Assembly (NCBI RefSeq): GCF_034258515.1
Contig: NZ_CP139438.1
Span: 744,001 to 808,000, forward strand
Origin: Pseudarthrobacter oxydans
GTDB taxonomy: Bacteria; Actinomycetota; Actinomycetes; Actinomycetales; Micrococcaceae
Length of the DNA stretch: 64,000 bases
Direction: 5' to 3'
Under the pieces are notes generated by a model. It was not told the origin of the DNA. It worked only from the letters and a program-made list of their open reading frames with translations, and searched no databases. The number at the start of each line of letters is the position of its first letter. Position 1 is the first letter of the stretch. This document shows, in pieces, positions 50,801 through 60,767 of this stretch. Both the position numbers and the translations under genes were made by a program.

Positions 50801-51658
50801 TTAGCCGGCGCCCCCGCCGGCCAAGGGTGCCACGGCATCCCAGTCAACGGTGAGCTCCCCGAGCCGCCACCGCGAAGGCCCGTCATGGACTGGCCAGCCA
50901 GTGTCCCGCAGGTTCCTGCACATGCCTTGCCAGCGCTGCCTGTTCCCGAAGGTCGCCAGCGGCGCGCACTCGAGCCAGGCCCGGTCCATGGCCTGCATGA
51001 GGGCGTGCACCGGTTCGCCCGGAACGTTGCGGTGAATCAGCGCCTTGGGCAGCCTTTCGGCAACGTCGGAGGGAAGGAGGAAGCTGCCGAACCTGACGGA
51101 GATGCTCAGGGATAGCGGCCGCTCCGCATCCAGTGCCACCCACGTGACCCGCCGCCCGATCTCGTCGCAGGTGCCGTCGATGAACAGGCCGCCGGGGGCC
51201 AGCCGGTCCTGCACCAGCCGCCAGATTCCGGCCACGTCCGCTTCCTCGTACTGCCGCAGGACGTTGAACGCACGCACCAGGGCCGGTTTGCCGGGCACGG
51301 GCAGTTCGAAGCCGCCCACACGGAAGCTGAGCCCGGGCCGCTCCAGGGGGATCGCCGCGCGGACCCGTTCCGGTTCGATTTCGATTCCAAAGACCTGGAC
51401 GTTCCGGCGGACGGCAGAAAGCCGTTCATAAAGCTCGACGGCGGTGGCCGGCGCAGCGCCGTAGCCCAGGTCCACCACCAGGGGATCCGCTGCATTGCGG
51501 AGCCGCCAGGCCTGCGGTCCCGTCAGCCAGCGGTCCACCCGGCGCATCCGGTTGGGGTTGGTGGTGCCGCGGGTGATGTTGCCAACCGGCCTGCCGGGCC
51601 TGCCGGTATTCCTGCCCAAAATCTGGGGGGCGGTCACCCGTTCAGCCTTTTGCACCAC
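50801..51658 (-). CDS. Class I SAM-dependent methyltransferase
   Basis: The protein has a Rossmann methyltransferase core: [20 protein letters not shown] (SAM motif I), [14 protein letters not shown] (motif II) and [24 protein letters not shown]. It should methylate a small molecule or macromolecule; the substrate is unknown. GTG 51658 follows TATGGT by 6 nt, and an alternative GTG at 51637 has AAAGG upstream. The longer open frame upstream of 51658 is a shadow of gpmA, which is divergent. Confidence 0.85.
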   Translation of the reverse strand: MVQKAERVTAPQILGRNTGRPGRPVGNITRGTTNPNRMRRVDRWLTGPQAWRLRNAADPLVVDLGYGAAPATAVELYERLSAVRRNVQVFGIEIEPERVRAAIPLERPGLSFRVGGFELPVPGKPALVRAFNVLRQYEEADVAGIWRLVQDRLAPGGLFIDGTCDEIGRRVTWVALDAERPLSLSISVRFGSFLLPSDVAERLPKALIHRNVPGEPVHALMQAMDRAWLECAPLATFGNRQRWQGMCRNLRDTGWPVHDGPSRWRLGELTVDWDAVAPLAGGGAG

Positions 51659-51754
51659 CGCCCAACCATATCCCTGAAGCAATTGGTGACACCTAACCGG
51701 GCGACGCATGTAACGCTGGGCGGGCGGCAACACTGCTCGGCTAGGATGAAAATC

Positions 51755-52501
51755 ATGACTTACAAGCTGATCCTGCTGCGCCACGGCCACAGCGAATGGA
51801 ACGCCAAGAACCTGTTCACCGGCTGGGTGGACGTTGACCTTAACGACCAGGGCCGCGAGGAGGCAGCACGCGGCGGGGAGCTGCTGGTTGAGAATAACGT
51901 TCTCCCGGACATCCTGTACACGTCGCTGCTGAAGCGTGCCATCAACACCGCGAACATCGCCCTGGACAAGGCCGACCGCGGCTGGATCCCGGTGAAGCGC
52001 GACTGGCGGCTGAACGAACGCCACTACGGCGCGCTGCAGGGCAAGGACAAGGCGCAGACCCTTGCCGAGTACGGCGAGGAGCAGTTCATGGAATGGCGCC
52101 GCTCCTATGACACCCCGCCGCCGCCCCTGGATGACAACTCGGAGTTCTCGCAGGCGCACGATCCCCGCTATGCAGACCTCGGAGACGCCCTTCCCCGCAC
52201 CGAGTGCTTGAAGGATGTCCTGGTCCGGCTCCTGCCGTACTGGGAATCGGACATCAAGGAAGACCTCAAAGCCGGCAAGACCGTCCTGGTCACGGCCCAC
52301 GGAAACTCCCTGCGCGCACTGGTCAAGCACCTGGACGGCATCAGCGACGAAGCCATCGCCGGCCTGAACATTCCCACCGGCATCCCGCTGGTGTACGACC
52401 TCGACGAAAACTTCCAGCCGATCAAGCCCGGCGGAACCTACCTTGACCCGGAAGCGGCGGAACAGGCCATCCTGGCAGTCGCCAACCAGGGCAAGAAGTA
52501 A
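51755..52501 (+). CDS. gpmA: 2,3-bisphosphoglycerate-dependent phosphoglycerate mutase
   Basis: The 248-residue enzyme interconverts 3- and 2-phosphoglycerate in glycolysis and gluconeogenesis. The catalytic [10 protein letters not shown] motif, [15 protein letters not shown] and [14 protein letters not shown] (second His) match the dPGM family. The ATG at 51755 lies 7 nt after TAGGAT and has no ribosome site, so a leaderless start is likely. In mycobacteria gpm1 also lies next to senX3-regX3, as here. Confidence 0.96.
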   Translation: MTYKLILLRHGHSEWNAKNLFTGWVDVDLNDQGREEAARGGELLVENNVLPDILYTSLLKRAINTANIALDKADRGWIPVKRDWRLNERHYGALQGKDKAQTLAEYGEEQFMEWRRSYDTPPPPLDDNSEFSQAHDPRYADLGDALPRTECLKDVLVRLLPYWESDIKEDLKAGKTVLVTAHGNSLRALVKHLDGISDEAIAGLNIPTGIPLVYDLDENFQPIKPGGTYLDPEAAEQAILAVANQGKK

Positions 52502-52510
52502 GCAGTACGT

Positions 52511-52553
52511 ACGACGGCGGGCCGGTCACTTCACGTGACCGGCCCGCCGTCGT
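52511..52553. terminator. Bidirectional terminator between gpmA and phoU
   Basis: A perfect 19-bp GC-rich stem (52511-52529 with 52535-52553) with loop TTCAC lies between the convergent genes and is followed by TTATT on the plus strand. Confidence 0.85.
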
Positions 52554-52571
52554 TATTCCGCAGCGTTGACG

Positions 52572-53234
52572 TCAGCTGTGTTCGGTCCCGGTAGGCTGCC
52601 ACGCGCCGGTCACCAAATAGGTGACCTTCTGGGCGACGGAGACACCGTGGTCCGCGAAGCGTTCAAAGTACCGGCTCGCGAGTGCGACGTCCACCGTGGT
52701 TGCCGGCGACTCGGCCCACTCAGGTGCTGCGATGGCCTTGAACACGCTGAGGTGGAGATCGTTGATGGCGGTGTTCGCCTTCAGGATGTCCCGGGCAACC
52801 TCAAGGTCCCGGGTTTCCAGCAGGACCGTCAACTTGTTCGCAATTTCTTTGTCCAGCTCGGCCATGCGCTTGAACGTGCCGGTCATGGATTCGGGGATGA
52901 CGGTGGACGGGAACCGCAGGCGTGCCAGCTGGGCGATGTGCCGTGCAAGGTCTCCCATGCGCTCGAGGGAAGCGCTCATTCGCAGCGATCCGACGATCAT
53001 CCGGAGATCGCTTGCCACGGGCCCCTGCAGGGCCAGGATGTCGATTGCCCGTTCATCCAGGCTGTTCTGCAGGAAGTCGATGCGGGCATCCGCAGCGATG
53101 ACGTCCTGCGCAAGGTCTACGTCCGCCACCTCGAAGGAGGTGGTGGCTTTGTCCATGGCCTCGCTGACCAGCCGGGAGATCTCCACCAGCTGGTCACCGA
53201 CCTGGGTGAGCTCTTCCTGAAAAACCTTACGCAC
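52572..53234 (-). CDS. phoU: Phosphate signalling protein PhoU
   Basis: The 220-residue protein has two PhoU three-helix bundles with metal-binding patterns in each: QLVEISRLVSEAMDKA, DEARIDFLQ-like (ADARIDFLQNSLDERAI) and ERFADHGVSVAQKVTYL. PhoU couples the Pst transporter to the SenX3-type kinase and keeps the Pho regulon off at high phosphate. The GTG at 53234 has GGAAAGGA 8 bp upstream. It is divergent from senX3 across a strong PHO-box-like repeat. Confidence 0.95.
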   Translation of the reverse strand: MRKVFQEELTQVGDQLVEISRLVSEAMDKATTSFEVADVDLAQDVIAADARIDFLQNSLDERAIDILALQGPVASDLRMIVGSLRMSASLERMGDLARHIAQLARLRFPSTVIPESMTGTFKRMAELDKEIANKLTVLLETRDLEVARDILKANTAINDLHLSVFKAIAAPEWAESPATTVDVALASRYFERFADHGVSVAQKVTYLVTGAWQPTGTEHS

Positions 53235-53327
53235 GTAGGCGTCCTTTCCTTGTAACTCCCGCCGGTCCCGGTCCGGGCAGCAGGAATCGCGTCGCCGTTC
53301 GGCACTCCAACTACCTAGAATGCCAAA

Positions 53328-53371
53328 GTTCGGTAAACGGTTAAGCCCTTGCAGGTGAACGTTAGTTGAAC
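53328..53371 (-). promoter_or_regulatory. PHO-box-like repeat between phoU and senX3
   Basis: On the minus strand the sequence runs in four contiguous 11-nt units: GTTCAACTAAC, GTTCACCTGCA, AGGGCTTAACC, GTTTACCGAAC. The second starts with the exact GTTCACC core of actinobacterial PHO boxes, and three of four fit well. It is oriented toward phoU and also lies 61-104 bp from the senX3 start. Confidence 0.75.
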
Positions 53372-53431
53372 CGTCCGGCCAAGGGGCCGGGACGCGCCGA
53401 TATGCCTTCACCTACAGCATAAGGTGGAGCT

Positions 53432-54685
53432 GTGGATCCTATGCTTATCGGCCTGGTGGCCGGCCTTATCGGCCTGGCGCTCGGTACGTTCGGCGTGCTC
53501 GCTTTCCGGGTCAGCGAGAAACAGCGGCAATTGCTGGACGTGGACGCCGGGGAGCTCGCCCTGCCGGCGGGCGCCGCGGAGGTGCTTGCCGTCGTCGGAC
53601 GCGCCTTTGTGGTGGTGGACGCGGTGGACGGTGTGGTCCGTGCCAACCCGGCCGCCTATGCCTACGGCCTGGTCCGCGGCCACACGGTGGTCCACAAGGA
53701 ACTGCTGGACATGACGGCCGGGGTCCGCCGCGATGGCGTCATCCTGGAAAGGCAGCTGGAACTTCCCCGCGGCCCGCTCGGCCAGGGAACCATCATCGTC
53801 CAGGTCCGGGCGGCAATGCTCGGGGAGGAATACATCCTGCTGCTTGCGGACGACCGCACCGAGATCACCAGGACAGAAGAGATCCGGAACGATTTCGTAG
53901 CCAACGTTTCCCACGAGCTGAAGACGCCGGTGGGCGCCATCTCCCTGCTGGCCGAAGCCCTGGAATCCTCGGCAGACGACGAACTGGCCGTCCGGCGCTT
54001 CGCCAAGCGAATGCACAAGGAATCCGGCCGGCTCGCCGCATTGGTGCAGGACATCATCGAGCTTTCCCGGCTGCAGGGCGCAAGCGTCACCCAGCAGGGC
54101 CGCCCGGTTGACGTCAATGCGGTCATAGCCGAGGCCGTGGACCGGTCCCAGCTCCCCGCGGAGAGCAAGAATATCCGCATTGTGGTGGGTGGCCGGACCG
54201 ACGCGAAGGTCTTCGGGGACCAGGACCTGCTGGTGACCGCCCTGCGCAACCTGATCGATAACGCCATCAGGTACTCCCCGGAGAACACCCGGGTAGGGAT
54301 CGGTGTGCGCAGCAGGGAAGGGCTGGTTTCCATTTCCGTTACGGACCAGGGCGAGGGACTCAGCCCCGAGGACCAGGAGCGCGTCTTTGAACGCTTCTAC
54401 CGGGTGGATTCGGCCCGGTCCCGCCATACCGGCGGGACAGGCCTTGGCCTGAGCATCGTCAAGCACGTCGCGTCCAACCACGGCGGCGAAGTGACCCTCT
54501 GGTCCCAGCCCGGGCAGGGCTCCACGTTCACCCTCCGGCTTCCCGAGATGGAGGGCCAGGAGGGCGGGGAAGAAACACCTCCGGCCGCTGCCCCCGCCCG
54601 GGCGGGGACCGCAGGGTCCGAAAAGCCAACTGTTACCCAAGTACCCGGCGCCGCAGGCGCCACCGAACGAGGAGCAAACGCTTGA
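53432..54685 (+). CDS. senX3: Phosphate-sensing sensor histidine kinase SenX3
   Basis: The 417-residue kinase has one membrane helix (about 5-25), a PAS-like region (about 40-140), the H-box FVANVSHELKTPVGAIS with H161, and an ATPase domain with N-box LRNLIDNAIRYSP and G-box GTGLGLSIVKHV. A Pro/Ala-rich tail of about 45 residues ends the protein. It autophosphorylates and controls RegX3. GTG 53432 is 6 nt after TAAGGT. It overlaps regX3 by 4 nt. Confidence 0.95.
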   Translation: MDPMLIGLVAGLIGLALGTFGVLAFRVSEKQRQLLDVDAGELALPAGAAEVLAVVGRAFVVVDAVDGVVRANPAAYAYGLVRGHTVVHKELLDMTAGVRRDGVILERQLELPRGPLGQGTIIVQVRAAMLGEEYILLLADDRTEITRTEEIRNDFVANVSHELKTPVGAISLLAEALESSADDELAVRRFAKRMHKESGRLAALVQDIIELSRLQGASVTQQGRPVDVNAVIAEAVDRSQLPAESKNIRIVVGGRTDAKVFGDQDLLVTALRNLIDNAIRYSPENTRVGIGVRSREGLVSISVTDQGEGLSPEDQERVFERFYRVDSARSRHTGGTGLGLSIVKHVASNHGGEVTLWSQPGQGSTFTLRLPEMEGQEGGEETPPAAAPARAGTAGSEKPTVTQVPGAAGATERGANA

Positions 54686-55362
54686 GCAGGATCTTGATTG
54701 TCGAGGATGAGGAGTCGTTCAGCGATCCGTTGTCCTACTTGCTGGGCAAGGAAGGTTTCGAGGTGGAGGTCGTGGACAATGGCCTGGACGCCATCACCGA
54801 GTTCGACCGGAACGGGGCGGACCTGGTGCTGCTGGATTTGCAGCTGCCCGGGCTCTCCGGCACGGAAGTGTGCCGCCAGCTCCGCCAGCGGTCCAGCGTC
54901 CCGGTAATCATGTTGACGGCCAAGGACGCGGAGATCGACAAGGTAGTGGGACTGGAACTTGGCGCGGACGACTACGTCACCAAGCCCTACTCCTCCCGCG
55001 AACTGGTGGCCAGGGTCAGGGCGGTGCTGCGGCGCCAGGGCGAGCCGGAGGAACTCATTTCTTCCACCGTGCAGGCCGGGCCTGTCCGGATGGATATTGA
55101 ACGGCATGTGGTCAGCGTTGGCGGCGAGCAGGTGCTGCTGCCCCTGAAGGAGTTCGAGCTCCTCGAAATGCTCCTGCGCAATTCAGGCCGGGTGCTGACC
55201 CGCGGCCAGCTCATCGATCGGGTCTGGGGCTCTGACTATGTCGGTGACACCAAGACCCTCGACGTCCACGTGAAGCGGCTTCGCGGAAAGATCGAGCCGG
55301 ACCCGTCAGCGCCGCGGTACCTGGTCACCGTGCGGGGGCTTGGCTATAAGTTCGAGCCCTAG
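54682..55362 (+). CDS. regX3: Response regulator RegX3
   Basis: The 226-residue OmpR-family regulator has phosphoacceptor D52 in VLLDLQLPG, T79, and K101 in DDYVTKPYSSREL. A winged helix follows with LKEFELLEMLLRNSGRVLTRGQLIDRVWG and TLDVHVKRLRGKIE. It activates phosphate-starvation genes. The TTG start at 54682 overlaps the senX3 stop as TTGA, so translation is coupled. The PHO-box-like repeats in this window are its likely targets. Confidence 0.95.
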   Translation: MSRILIVEDEESFSDPLSYLLGKEGFEVEVVDNGLDAITEFDRNGADLVLLDLQLPGLSGTEVCRQLRQRSSVPVIMLTAKDAEIDKVVGLELGADDYVTKPYSSRELVARVRAVLRRQGEPEELISSTVQAGPVRMDIERHVVSVGGEQVLLPLKEFELLEMLLRNSGRVLTRGQLIDRVWGSDYVGDTKTLDVHVKRLRGKIEPDPSAPRYLVTVRGLGYKFEP

Positions 55363-55378
55363 AAAGGGTCGCCCGGCG

Positions 55379-55428
55379 ACAGGCATGCAAAAGGAGGGGC
55401 CCTGCGGCCCCTCCTTTTGCATGCCTGT
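55379..55428. terminator. Bidirectional terminator after regX3
   Basis: A perfect 23-bp stem (55379-55401 with 55406-55428) with loop CTGC sits between convergent regX3 and the lipoprotein gene. CTTTT and AAAAG runs lie within the arms. Confidence 0.85.
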
Positions 55429-55453
55429 CCTGCAGTGGGCTCAGCCCGCAGCC

Positions 55454-56017
55454 TTAGTGGCCGGTCCCGCCTGCGCTTTCCGAAGCGGACGGCGACGGCG
55501 TGGCCGATGTGCTCGGCGAGGGCGTGCTGCCGGCCGGCAGGTACTCCTTGTACTCAGGCAGCGTTGCATCCAGGACGGGGACCTTCACCGTGTTGCTCAC
55601 GTTGGTTCCGTCCTCGGTGATCTTGACGTCCACGAGGGAGCCCGGGATTCCTCCGGTGGTGCTGAGGATGGCTTCGTCCGAGCTGTCGTTCAGCAGCGTG
55701 TAGGAGTTCGCCTTGACCGGCACCTCGGTCTGTGAGCCCTTTGCGCCGTTGACCGTGAGCGTCACGTCCTGCGAAGAGGAGTTGTAGACGGCGCCGATCA
55801 GGCGGCCCGGCTGGTCCTCGCCGGAGGAAATGATCAGGATATTGCGCAGCTGGATCGGGCCGAGGTCGGTGACGATGCCGTCCGATGCAGCGTACCGTTC
55901 GCTGGTCTGCTGGGGCGTGATGTAACCGCAGCCGGCGGTCAGCAGGCCCACGCCAAGGGCGCCTGCCGTCAGTGCCAGTTTGCCGCGCTGGGCCCGGGTC
56001 ATCGCAGTGAAACGCAC
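55454..56017 (-). CDS. Secreted lipoprotein, function unknown
   Basis: The 187-residue protein has a lipoprotein signal with LTAGC (lipidated Cys about residue 30). A single beta-sandwich-like domain follows (about 40-155): IQLRNILIISSGEDQPGRLIGAVYN, a pattern of unnamed actinobacterial lipoproteins. A Ser/Pro/Thr tail with repeats PSPSTSATPSPSAS ends the protein. GTG at 56017 has AGGAG 8 bp upstream. It is anchored outside the membrane; its role is unknown. Confidence 0.85.
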   Translation of the reverse strand: MRFTAMTRAQRGKLALTAGALGVGLLTAGCGYITPQQTSERYAASDGIVTDLGPIQLRNILIISSGEDQPGRLIGAVYNSSSQDVTLTVNGAKGSQTEVPVKANSYTLLNDSSDEAILSTTGGIPGSLVDVKITEDGTNVSNTVKVPVLDATLPEYKEYLPAGSTPSPSTSATPSPSASESAGGTGH

Positions 56018-56275
56018 GTCGCGTACTCCTCAAAGAGTCTTGAAACATTAATCACGCATAGCCTATCCGCAAAGCACGCCAAACGAGGATTCGGAGCTGT
56101 CACATCGGCCTTCCCCAGGACCCCGCACATGCACTATTATCCGCGTTCGTCAAGGGGGTGAAGGGGGCCGATTTGGCCCGTTTTCCGCGTATTTCTGCGG
56201 TTCGGCGCCCTCTTCCGGGCCGGTCATATGCCTGAATCGTGATAAACTGGTCAGCGGGAAAGGGGAAATGTCCAC

Positions 56276-56758
56276 ATGGTATTTGAGGTCGGCGAGACAG
56301 TAGTTTACCCTCACCACGGTGCTGCGAAGATTGAAGAAATCAAGATGCGCACCATCAAGGGCGAAGAGAAGATGTATCTCAAGCTCAAGGTGGCTCAGGG
56401 TGATCTGACCATTGAAGTTCCAGCAGAGAACGTTGACCTTGTTGGGGTTCGGGACGTAGTGGGCAAGGAAGGCCTGGAGCACGTGTTTGATGTGCTTCGC
56501 GCCGAGTTCACCGAAGAACCCACCAACTGGTCACGCAGGTACAAGGCAAATCTGGAGAAGCTTGCTTCCGGTGACGTCATCAAGGTTGCAGAGGTCGTCC
56601 GCGACCTGTGGCGCCGGGATCACGACCGGGGCCTTTCCGCAGGCGAGAAGCGAATGCTGGCCAAGGCCCGGCAGATTCTGATTTCAGAACTGGCGCTGGC
56701 TGAAAAGACCGACGAAGAGAAGGCTGCAAGCGTTCTCGACGAGGTCCTGGCTTCCTAA
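56276..56758 (+). CDS. carD: CarD-family transcription factor (CdnL-like)
   Basis: The 160-residue protein has the N-terminal RNA-polymerase interaction domain ([21 protein letters not shown], about 1-60) and a C-terminal helical DNA-binding domain with [21 protein letters not shown] and [20 protein letters not shown]. CarD binds the polymerase beta subunit and stabilises the open complex at many promoters, including rRNA. AAGGGGAA precedes the ATG. ispD follows downstream as in mycobacteria, though with a separate -10 box. Confidence 0.96.
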   Translation: MVFEVGETVVYPHHGAAKIEEIKMRTIKGEEKMYLKLKVAQGDLTIEVPAENVDLVGVRDVVGKEGLEHVFDVLRAEFTEEPTNWSRRYKANLEKLASGDVIKVAEVVRDLWRRDHDRGLSAGEKRMLAKARQILISELALAEKTDEEKAASVLDEVLAS

Positions 56759-56879
56759 GAATTGAACCCCGGGGGCACCCAAGTGCCGCCGGGGCTTCTT
56801 TTTGCCCAAAAACAGGCCGCGGGGATTCCTCCCGAGGTGTTCAGGCGCCGGCGCCCTGCAGGGACGTAGGCTAGTCCGC

Positions 56880-57662
56880 ATGAGCGAAACACGCACCCGC
56901 CTGGTCACCGCGGTGATCCTGGTGGCAGCAGGTTCGGGGCAAAGGCTGGGTTACGGCATGCCCAAGGCGGCGGTACCCCTGGGCGGCGAGCCCATCCTGA
57001 TGCATGCCCTGCGCGGCATTGTCGCATCCGGAGCGGGCAGCCAGGTGTGCGTTGCGCTGCCCCCGGGAGACGACGCCCTCCGCCGCCTGTGCGAGGACTT
57101 CCGGCAGGAACTGGCCGACGGCGGCCCCCTTCTTTCCATTGTCGACGGCGGCAGCACCCGTGCGGATTCCGTCCGGGCCGGCATGGCAGCCCTGATGGAC
57201 GGCATAGAAGCGGTGCTGGTGCACGACGCCGCGCGCGCCCTCACCCCCGAGTCCGTCTTCCACCGCGTGACGGACGCCTTGGCCGCGGGGGCCGCGGCAG
57301 TCATACCTGCCGTAGCGGTAGTGGACACTGTCAAGACGGTAGCGGCCACTACTGGCCCGGACAGCGAACTGGCCCCGGAGGTTGTCACCGGGACCGCGCC
57401 CCGCGAGGAACTCCGCGCGGTGCAGACGCCGCAGGGCTTCCAACTCAACACCCTGCTGAAGGCCCACGAAGCCGCGCGGGCCCTTGGCCCGAAAGAGTCC
57501 GACGCCGTCACCGATGACGCAATGCTCGTCGAAATGCTCGGCATCCCCGTCCACGTGGTCCGGGGGTCCACGCAGTCCCTAAAAATCACCACGCCCTTGG
57601 ACCTGATCCTCGCCGAGGGGCTCCTTGAGGGTCCCCTGGGCGCACGCTGGGTGGAAGGCTAG
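56880..57662 (+). CDS. ispD: 2-C-methyl-D-erythritol 4-phosphate cytidylyltransferase
   Basis: The 260-residue enzyme catalyses the CTP-dependent third step of the MEP isoprenoid pathway. The nucleotide-binding [43 protein letters not shown] and AVQTPQGFQ segments match the family. The ATG at 56880 lies 7 nt after TAGGCT and is preferred to the longer frame. ispF follows by 2 bp. Confidence 0.95.
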   Translation: MSETRTRLVTAVILVAAGSGQRLGYGMPKAAVPLGGEPILMHALRGIVASGAGSQVCVALPPGDDALRRLCEDFRQELADGGPLLSIVDGGSTRADSVRAGMAALMDGIEAVLVHDAARALTPESVFHRVTDALAAGAAAVIPAVAVVDTVKTVAATTGPDSELAPEVVTGTAPREELRAVQTPQGFQLNTLLKAHEAARALGPKESDAVTDDAMLVEMLGIPVHVVRGSTQSLKITTPLDLILAEGLLEGPLGARWVEG

Positions 57663-57664
57663 GG

Positions 57665-58180
57665 ATGGGACCTGCGGACATGGTCATCCCCCGAACCGGA
57701 ATCGGGCTGGACGTCCACGCCTACGCCACGGAGGACCAGCCCCGCCCGCTGTGGCTGGGTGGACTCCTCTGGCCGGGTGAACGTGGCCTGGCCGGGCACT
57801 CCGACGGCGATCCGGTGGCCCATGCCGCCGCCGATGCGCTGTTTTCCGCCGCCGGGATAGGAGATTTGGGCACGCACTTCGGTACGGACCGGCCGGAATT
57901 TGCCGGCGCCTCCGGCGTCGCATTGCTGGCCGAGGCTGCGCGGATCGTCCGGGCTGCCGGGTTTGAGATTGGAAACGTTGCTGTCCAGTTCGTCGCCAAC
58001 CGGCCCAAGTTCGGCCCGCGGCGGGAGGAATCCCAACAAGTCCTCAGTGATGCCGCGGACGCGCCCGTCAGCGTCACTGCCACCACCAGCGACCACCTCG
58101 GGTTCACCGGCCGTGGTGAAGGCATCTCCGCGGTGGCCACCGCACTGGTCTACCCGAGGCCGCACCTTCCCATCAGCTAA
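57665..58180 (+). CDS. ispF: 2-C-methyl-D-erythritol 2,4-cyclodiphosphate synthase
   Basis: The 171-residue enzyme forms MEcPP in the MEP pathway as a trimer. Metal ligands D16 and H18 in GIGLDVHAY and a further His in [16 protein letters not shown] are present, with [18 protein letters not shown] and [14 protein letters not shown] segments. It begins 2 bp after ispD and is translated with it. An internal Met at residue 6 could be the true start. Confidence 0.95.
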   Translation: MGPADMVIPRTGIGLDVHAYATEDQPRPLWLGGLLWPGERGLAGHSDGDPVAHAAADALFSAAGIGDLGTHFGTDRPEFAGASGVALLAEAARIVRAAGFEIGNVAVQFVANRPKFGPRREESQQVLSDAADAPVSVTATTSDHLGFTGRGEGISAVATALVYPRPHLPIS

Positions 58181-58189
58181 TCTGGAGCG

Positions 58190-59665
58190 GTGACCCTGCG
58201 CTTCTATGACACTGCCTCCGCCGAAGTCCGGAACTTCGTGCCTATCGTCGAGGGCAAAGCCAGCCTCTACTACTGCGGGGCCACCGTGCAGGGCATGCCC
58301 CACGTTGGCCATATCCGCTCGGCCATTGCGTTTGACCAGCTCACCCGTTGGCTGGCCTACCGCGGGTTCCGGGTCACGGTGGTAAGGAACGTCACGGACA
58401 TCGACGACAAGATCCTGGCCAGGTCCGAGGCCTCCTTCGCGCCGGGGTTCACCCCGGAACCCGGGGAAGTGCCCGAGGAAGAGTGGTGGGCGCTTGCTTA
58501 CCGCTACGAGCAGGAATTCCTCAAGGCCTACGACACGCTTGGCGTTTCCCGGCCAACGTACGAGCCCCGCGCCACCGGCCACATCCCCGAAATGCACGCC
58601 CTCATCCAGCAGCTGATCGACCGCGGGCACGCCTATCCTGCCCCCGACGACTCCGGTGACGTCTACTTTGACGTGCGTTCCTGGAGCAAGTACGGCGCAC
58701 TGACCCGGCAGAACATCGATGACATGCAGGCAGCCCCGGACGTCGAACCCCAGTTCAGCAACAGGAAGAAGGACCCGCGCGACTTCGCCCTGTGGAAGGG
58801 GTCCAAAGAAGGAGAGCCGACGACGGCGAGCTGGGCTTCCCCGTGGGGTGCGGGCCGCCCGGGCTGGCACCTGGAATGCTCCGCCATGGTCACCAAGTAC
58901 CTCGGCTCCGAATTCGATATCCACGGCGGCGGCCTGGACCTCCGGTTCCCGCACCACGAAAACGAGCTCGCCCAGTCGCAGGCGGCCGGCCACGCGTTCG
59001 CCAACTTCTGGATGCACAACGGCATGGTCACCTACGAGGGCGAAAAAATGTCCAAGTCCATTGGCAACACCATCAGTCCTGCCGAGATGCTGGAACTGGC
59101 GTCCCCCAGGGTGGTCCGCTACTACCTTGGCCAGGCCCACTACCGCTCGGTGCTGGACTACCGTCCCACGTCCCTCCAGGAGGCCGCCGCCGCCGTCGAA
59201 CGCATTGATGGTTTCATTGCCAAGGCGACCGCCCGGTTCGGTACCGGCTCCGGCACAGCTGCCGGCCACCAGAGCTCCTCCGCGGAAACCTTGCGCACCT
59301 TCACCGAAGCCATGGACGACGACCTGAACGTCCCGCGTGCGCTGGCCGCCCTGCATGAGACGGTCCGGACCGGCAACACTGCCCTTGCCGAAGGCGATGA
59401 CCCCGCGGCCCGTCTCGCGTTGAACACGGTGGCAGTCATGACCGACGTCCTCGGGCTGAATGCCGTGGCAGGTGCCGATGCCGGCAACACCAAGGACAAG
59501 GCCGCCCTGGACGTCCTGGTGCAGGCCCAGCTGGAAGCCCGTGCTGCGGCAAGGGCGGAGAAGAACTGGGCGGCCTCGGATGCCATCCGAGACACCCTCT
59601 CCGCTGCCGGCATCCTGGTGGAGGACGGCCCGGACGGGGCAACCTGGAGCCTGAAGCGCGACTGA
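58190..59665 (+). CDS. cysS: Cysteinyl-tRNA synthetase
   Basis: The 491-residue class I synthetase charges tRNA-Cys. The zinc ligand C29 in YYCGATVQG, the HIGH motif as HVGH (38-41), the zinc-ligand [10 protein letters not shown] and [15 protein letters not shown], and the KMSKS motif in [10 protein letters not shown] are present. The family's usual CGPTVQ reads CGATVQ. The GTG at 58190 is 6 nt after TAATCT. rlmB follows, with its own ribosome site. Confidence 0.96.
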   Translation: MTLRFYDTASAEVRNFVPIVEGKASLYYCGATVQGMPHVGHIRSAIAFDQLTRWLAYRGFRVTVVRNVTDIDDKILARSEASFAPGFTPEPGEVPEEEWWALAYRYEQEFLKAYDTLGVSRPTYEPRATGHIPEMHALIQQLIDRGHAYPAPDDSGDVYFDVRSWSKYGALTRQNIDDMQAAPDVEPQFSNRKKDPRDFALWKGSKEGEPTTASWASPWGAGRPGWHLECSAMVTKYLGSEFDIHGGGLDLRFPHHENELAQSQAAGHAFANFWMHNGMVTYEGEKMSKSIGNTISPAEMLELASPRVVRYYLGQAHYRSVLDYRPTSLQEAAAAVERIDGFIAKATARFGTGSGTAAGHQSSSAETLRTFTEAMDDDLNVPRALAALHETVRTGNTALAEGDDPAARLALNTVAVMTDVLGLNAVAGADAGNTKDKAALDVLVQAQLEARAAARAEKNWAASDAIRDTLSAAGILVEDGPDGATWSLKRD

Positions 59666-59767
59666 CCGGCGCGTTTCCCGAAGCGGCCGTCCCCCTTAGC
59701 AGCCGATTTTTCTTCGATCAGTAGACTGGTAGGCAGACTCAGTCAACACAATCAAGGGTGGAACACA

Positions 59768-60757
59768 ATGGCCAACAATGGTCGCCGATCGGTTAAAGCG
59801 AAGAAGGGCCCAACCATCGGGACCGGTGGCCATGGCCGCAAGGCCCTGGAAGGCAAGGGCCCCACGCCCAAGGCGGAGGACCGCCCGTACCACAAGGCGC
59901 ACAAGGCCAAGCAGCTCTCCGAGCGGTCCGCGGCCAAGCGCAATCCGGGTGCCCGCAGCGCCGGAGCGGCCAAATCCGGCCCCAAGGGCCGTGCCACCGA
60001 AGAAGTCGTTACCGGGCGCAACTCGGTGGTCGAGGCGCTCCGCGCCGGCATTCCTGCCAAGGCACTGCATGTGGCCATTCGCATCGAAATGGACGACCGC
60101 GTCAAGGAGTCCCTGAAGCTTGCCGCCGAGCGGGGCATTCCGCTGCTCGAAACCGGAAAGCCTGAACTGGACCGGATGACCGACGACGCCGTCCACCAGG
60201 GGCTGGTGCTGCAGATCCCGCCGTACGACTACCAGGACGCGTACGAACTGGCAGAGGAGACGGTTGGGAAATGGAAGAAGGGCCACGTCCCCAACGCCCC
60301 GCTCTTCGTTGCCTTGGACGGCATTACCGATCCCCGCAACCTTGGCGCCATCATCCGCTCGGTCTCCGCTTTCAGCGGCCACGGCGTCATTGTGCCGGAA
60401 CGCCGCTCGGTAGGCGTTACCGCCTCGGCCTGGAAGACCAGCGCCGGAGCCGCTGTCCGCGTGCCCGTGGCGCGGGCCTCAAACCTCAACAACGCCCTGA
60501 AGCAGTTCAAGTCCATGGGAATCTTCGTCCTGGGCCTGGACGGCGACGGCGACGTCTCCTTGCCGGACCTCACCCTCGCAACCGAACCGGTGTGCATCGT
60601 GGTGGGTTCGGAAGGAAAGGGACTCAGCCGCCTGGTCCGCGAGAACTGCGACCAGATCGTCTCCATCCCCATCGATTCCGCAATGGAGTCACTCAACGCC
60701 TCCATGGCCGTGGGCATCTCCCTGTATGAGGTCTCCCGGCAGCGCGCCGCAAAGTAG
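59768..60757 (+). CDS. rlmB: 23S rRNA (guanosine-2'-O-)-methyltransferase RlmB
   Basis: The 329-residue SpoU-family protein methylates G2251 in E. coli numbering. A basic low-complexity N-terminus (1-80) is followed by the substrate-binding domain and the trefoil-knot domain with the three SpoU motifs: DGITDPRNLGAIIRS, VVGSEGKGLSRLV and IPIDSAMESLNASMAVGISLYEV. AAGGGTGG lies before the ATG. glgX follows closely. Confidence 0.95.
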   Translation: MANNGRRSVKAKKGPTIGTGGHGRKALEGKGPTPKAEDRPYHKAHKAKQLSERSAAKRNPGARSAGAAKSGPKGRATEEVVTGRNSVVEALRAGIPAKALHVAIRIEMDDRVKESLKLAAERGIPLLETGKPELDRMTDDAVHQGLVLQIPPYDYQDAYELAEETVGKWKKGHVPNAPLFVALDGITDPRNLGAIIRSVSAFSGHGVIVPERRSVGVTASAWKTSAGAAVRVPVARASNLNNALKQFKSMGIFVLGLDGDGDVSLPDLTLATEPVCIVVGSEGKGLSRLVRENCDQIVSIPIDSAMESLNASMAVGISLYEVSRQRAAK

Positions 60758-60767
60758 GCGCCGGGTC

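Noticed and set aside
51659..52330. N-terminal extension of the methyltransferase frame
   Set aside because: It is antisense to gpmA and not methyltransferase-like; homology begins near 51637-51658.
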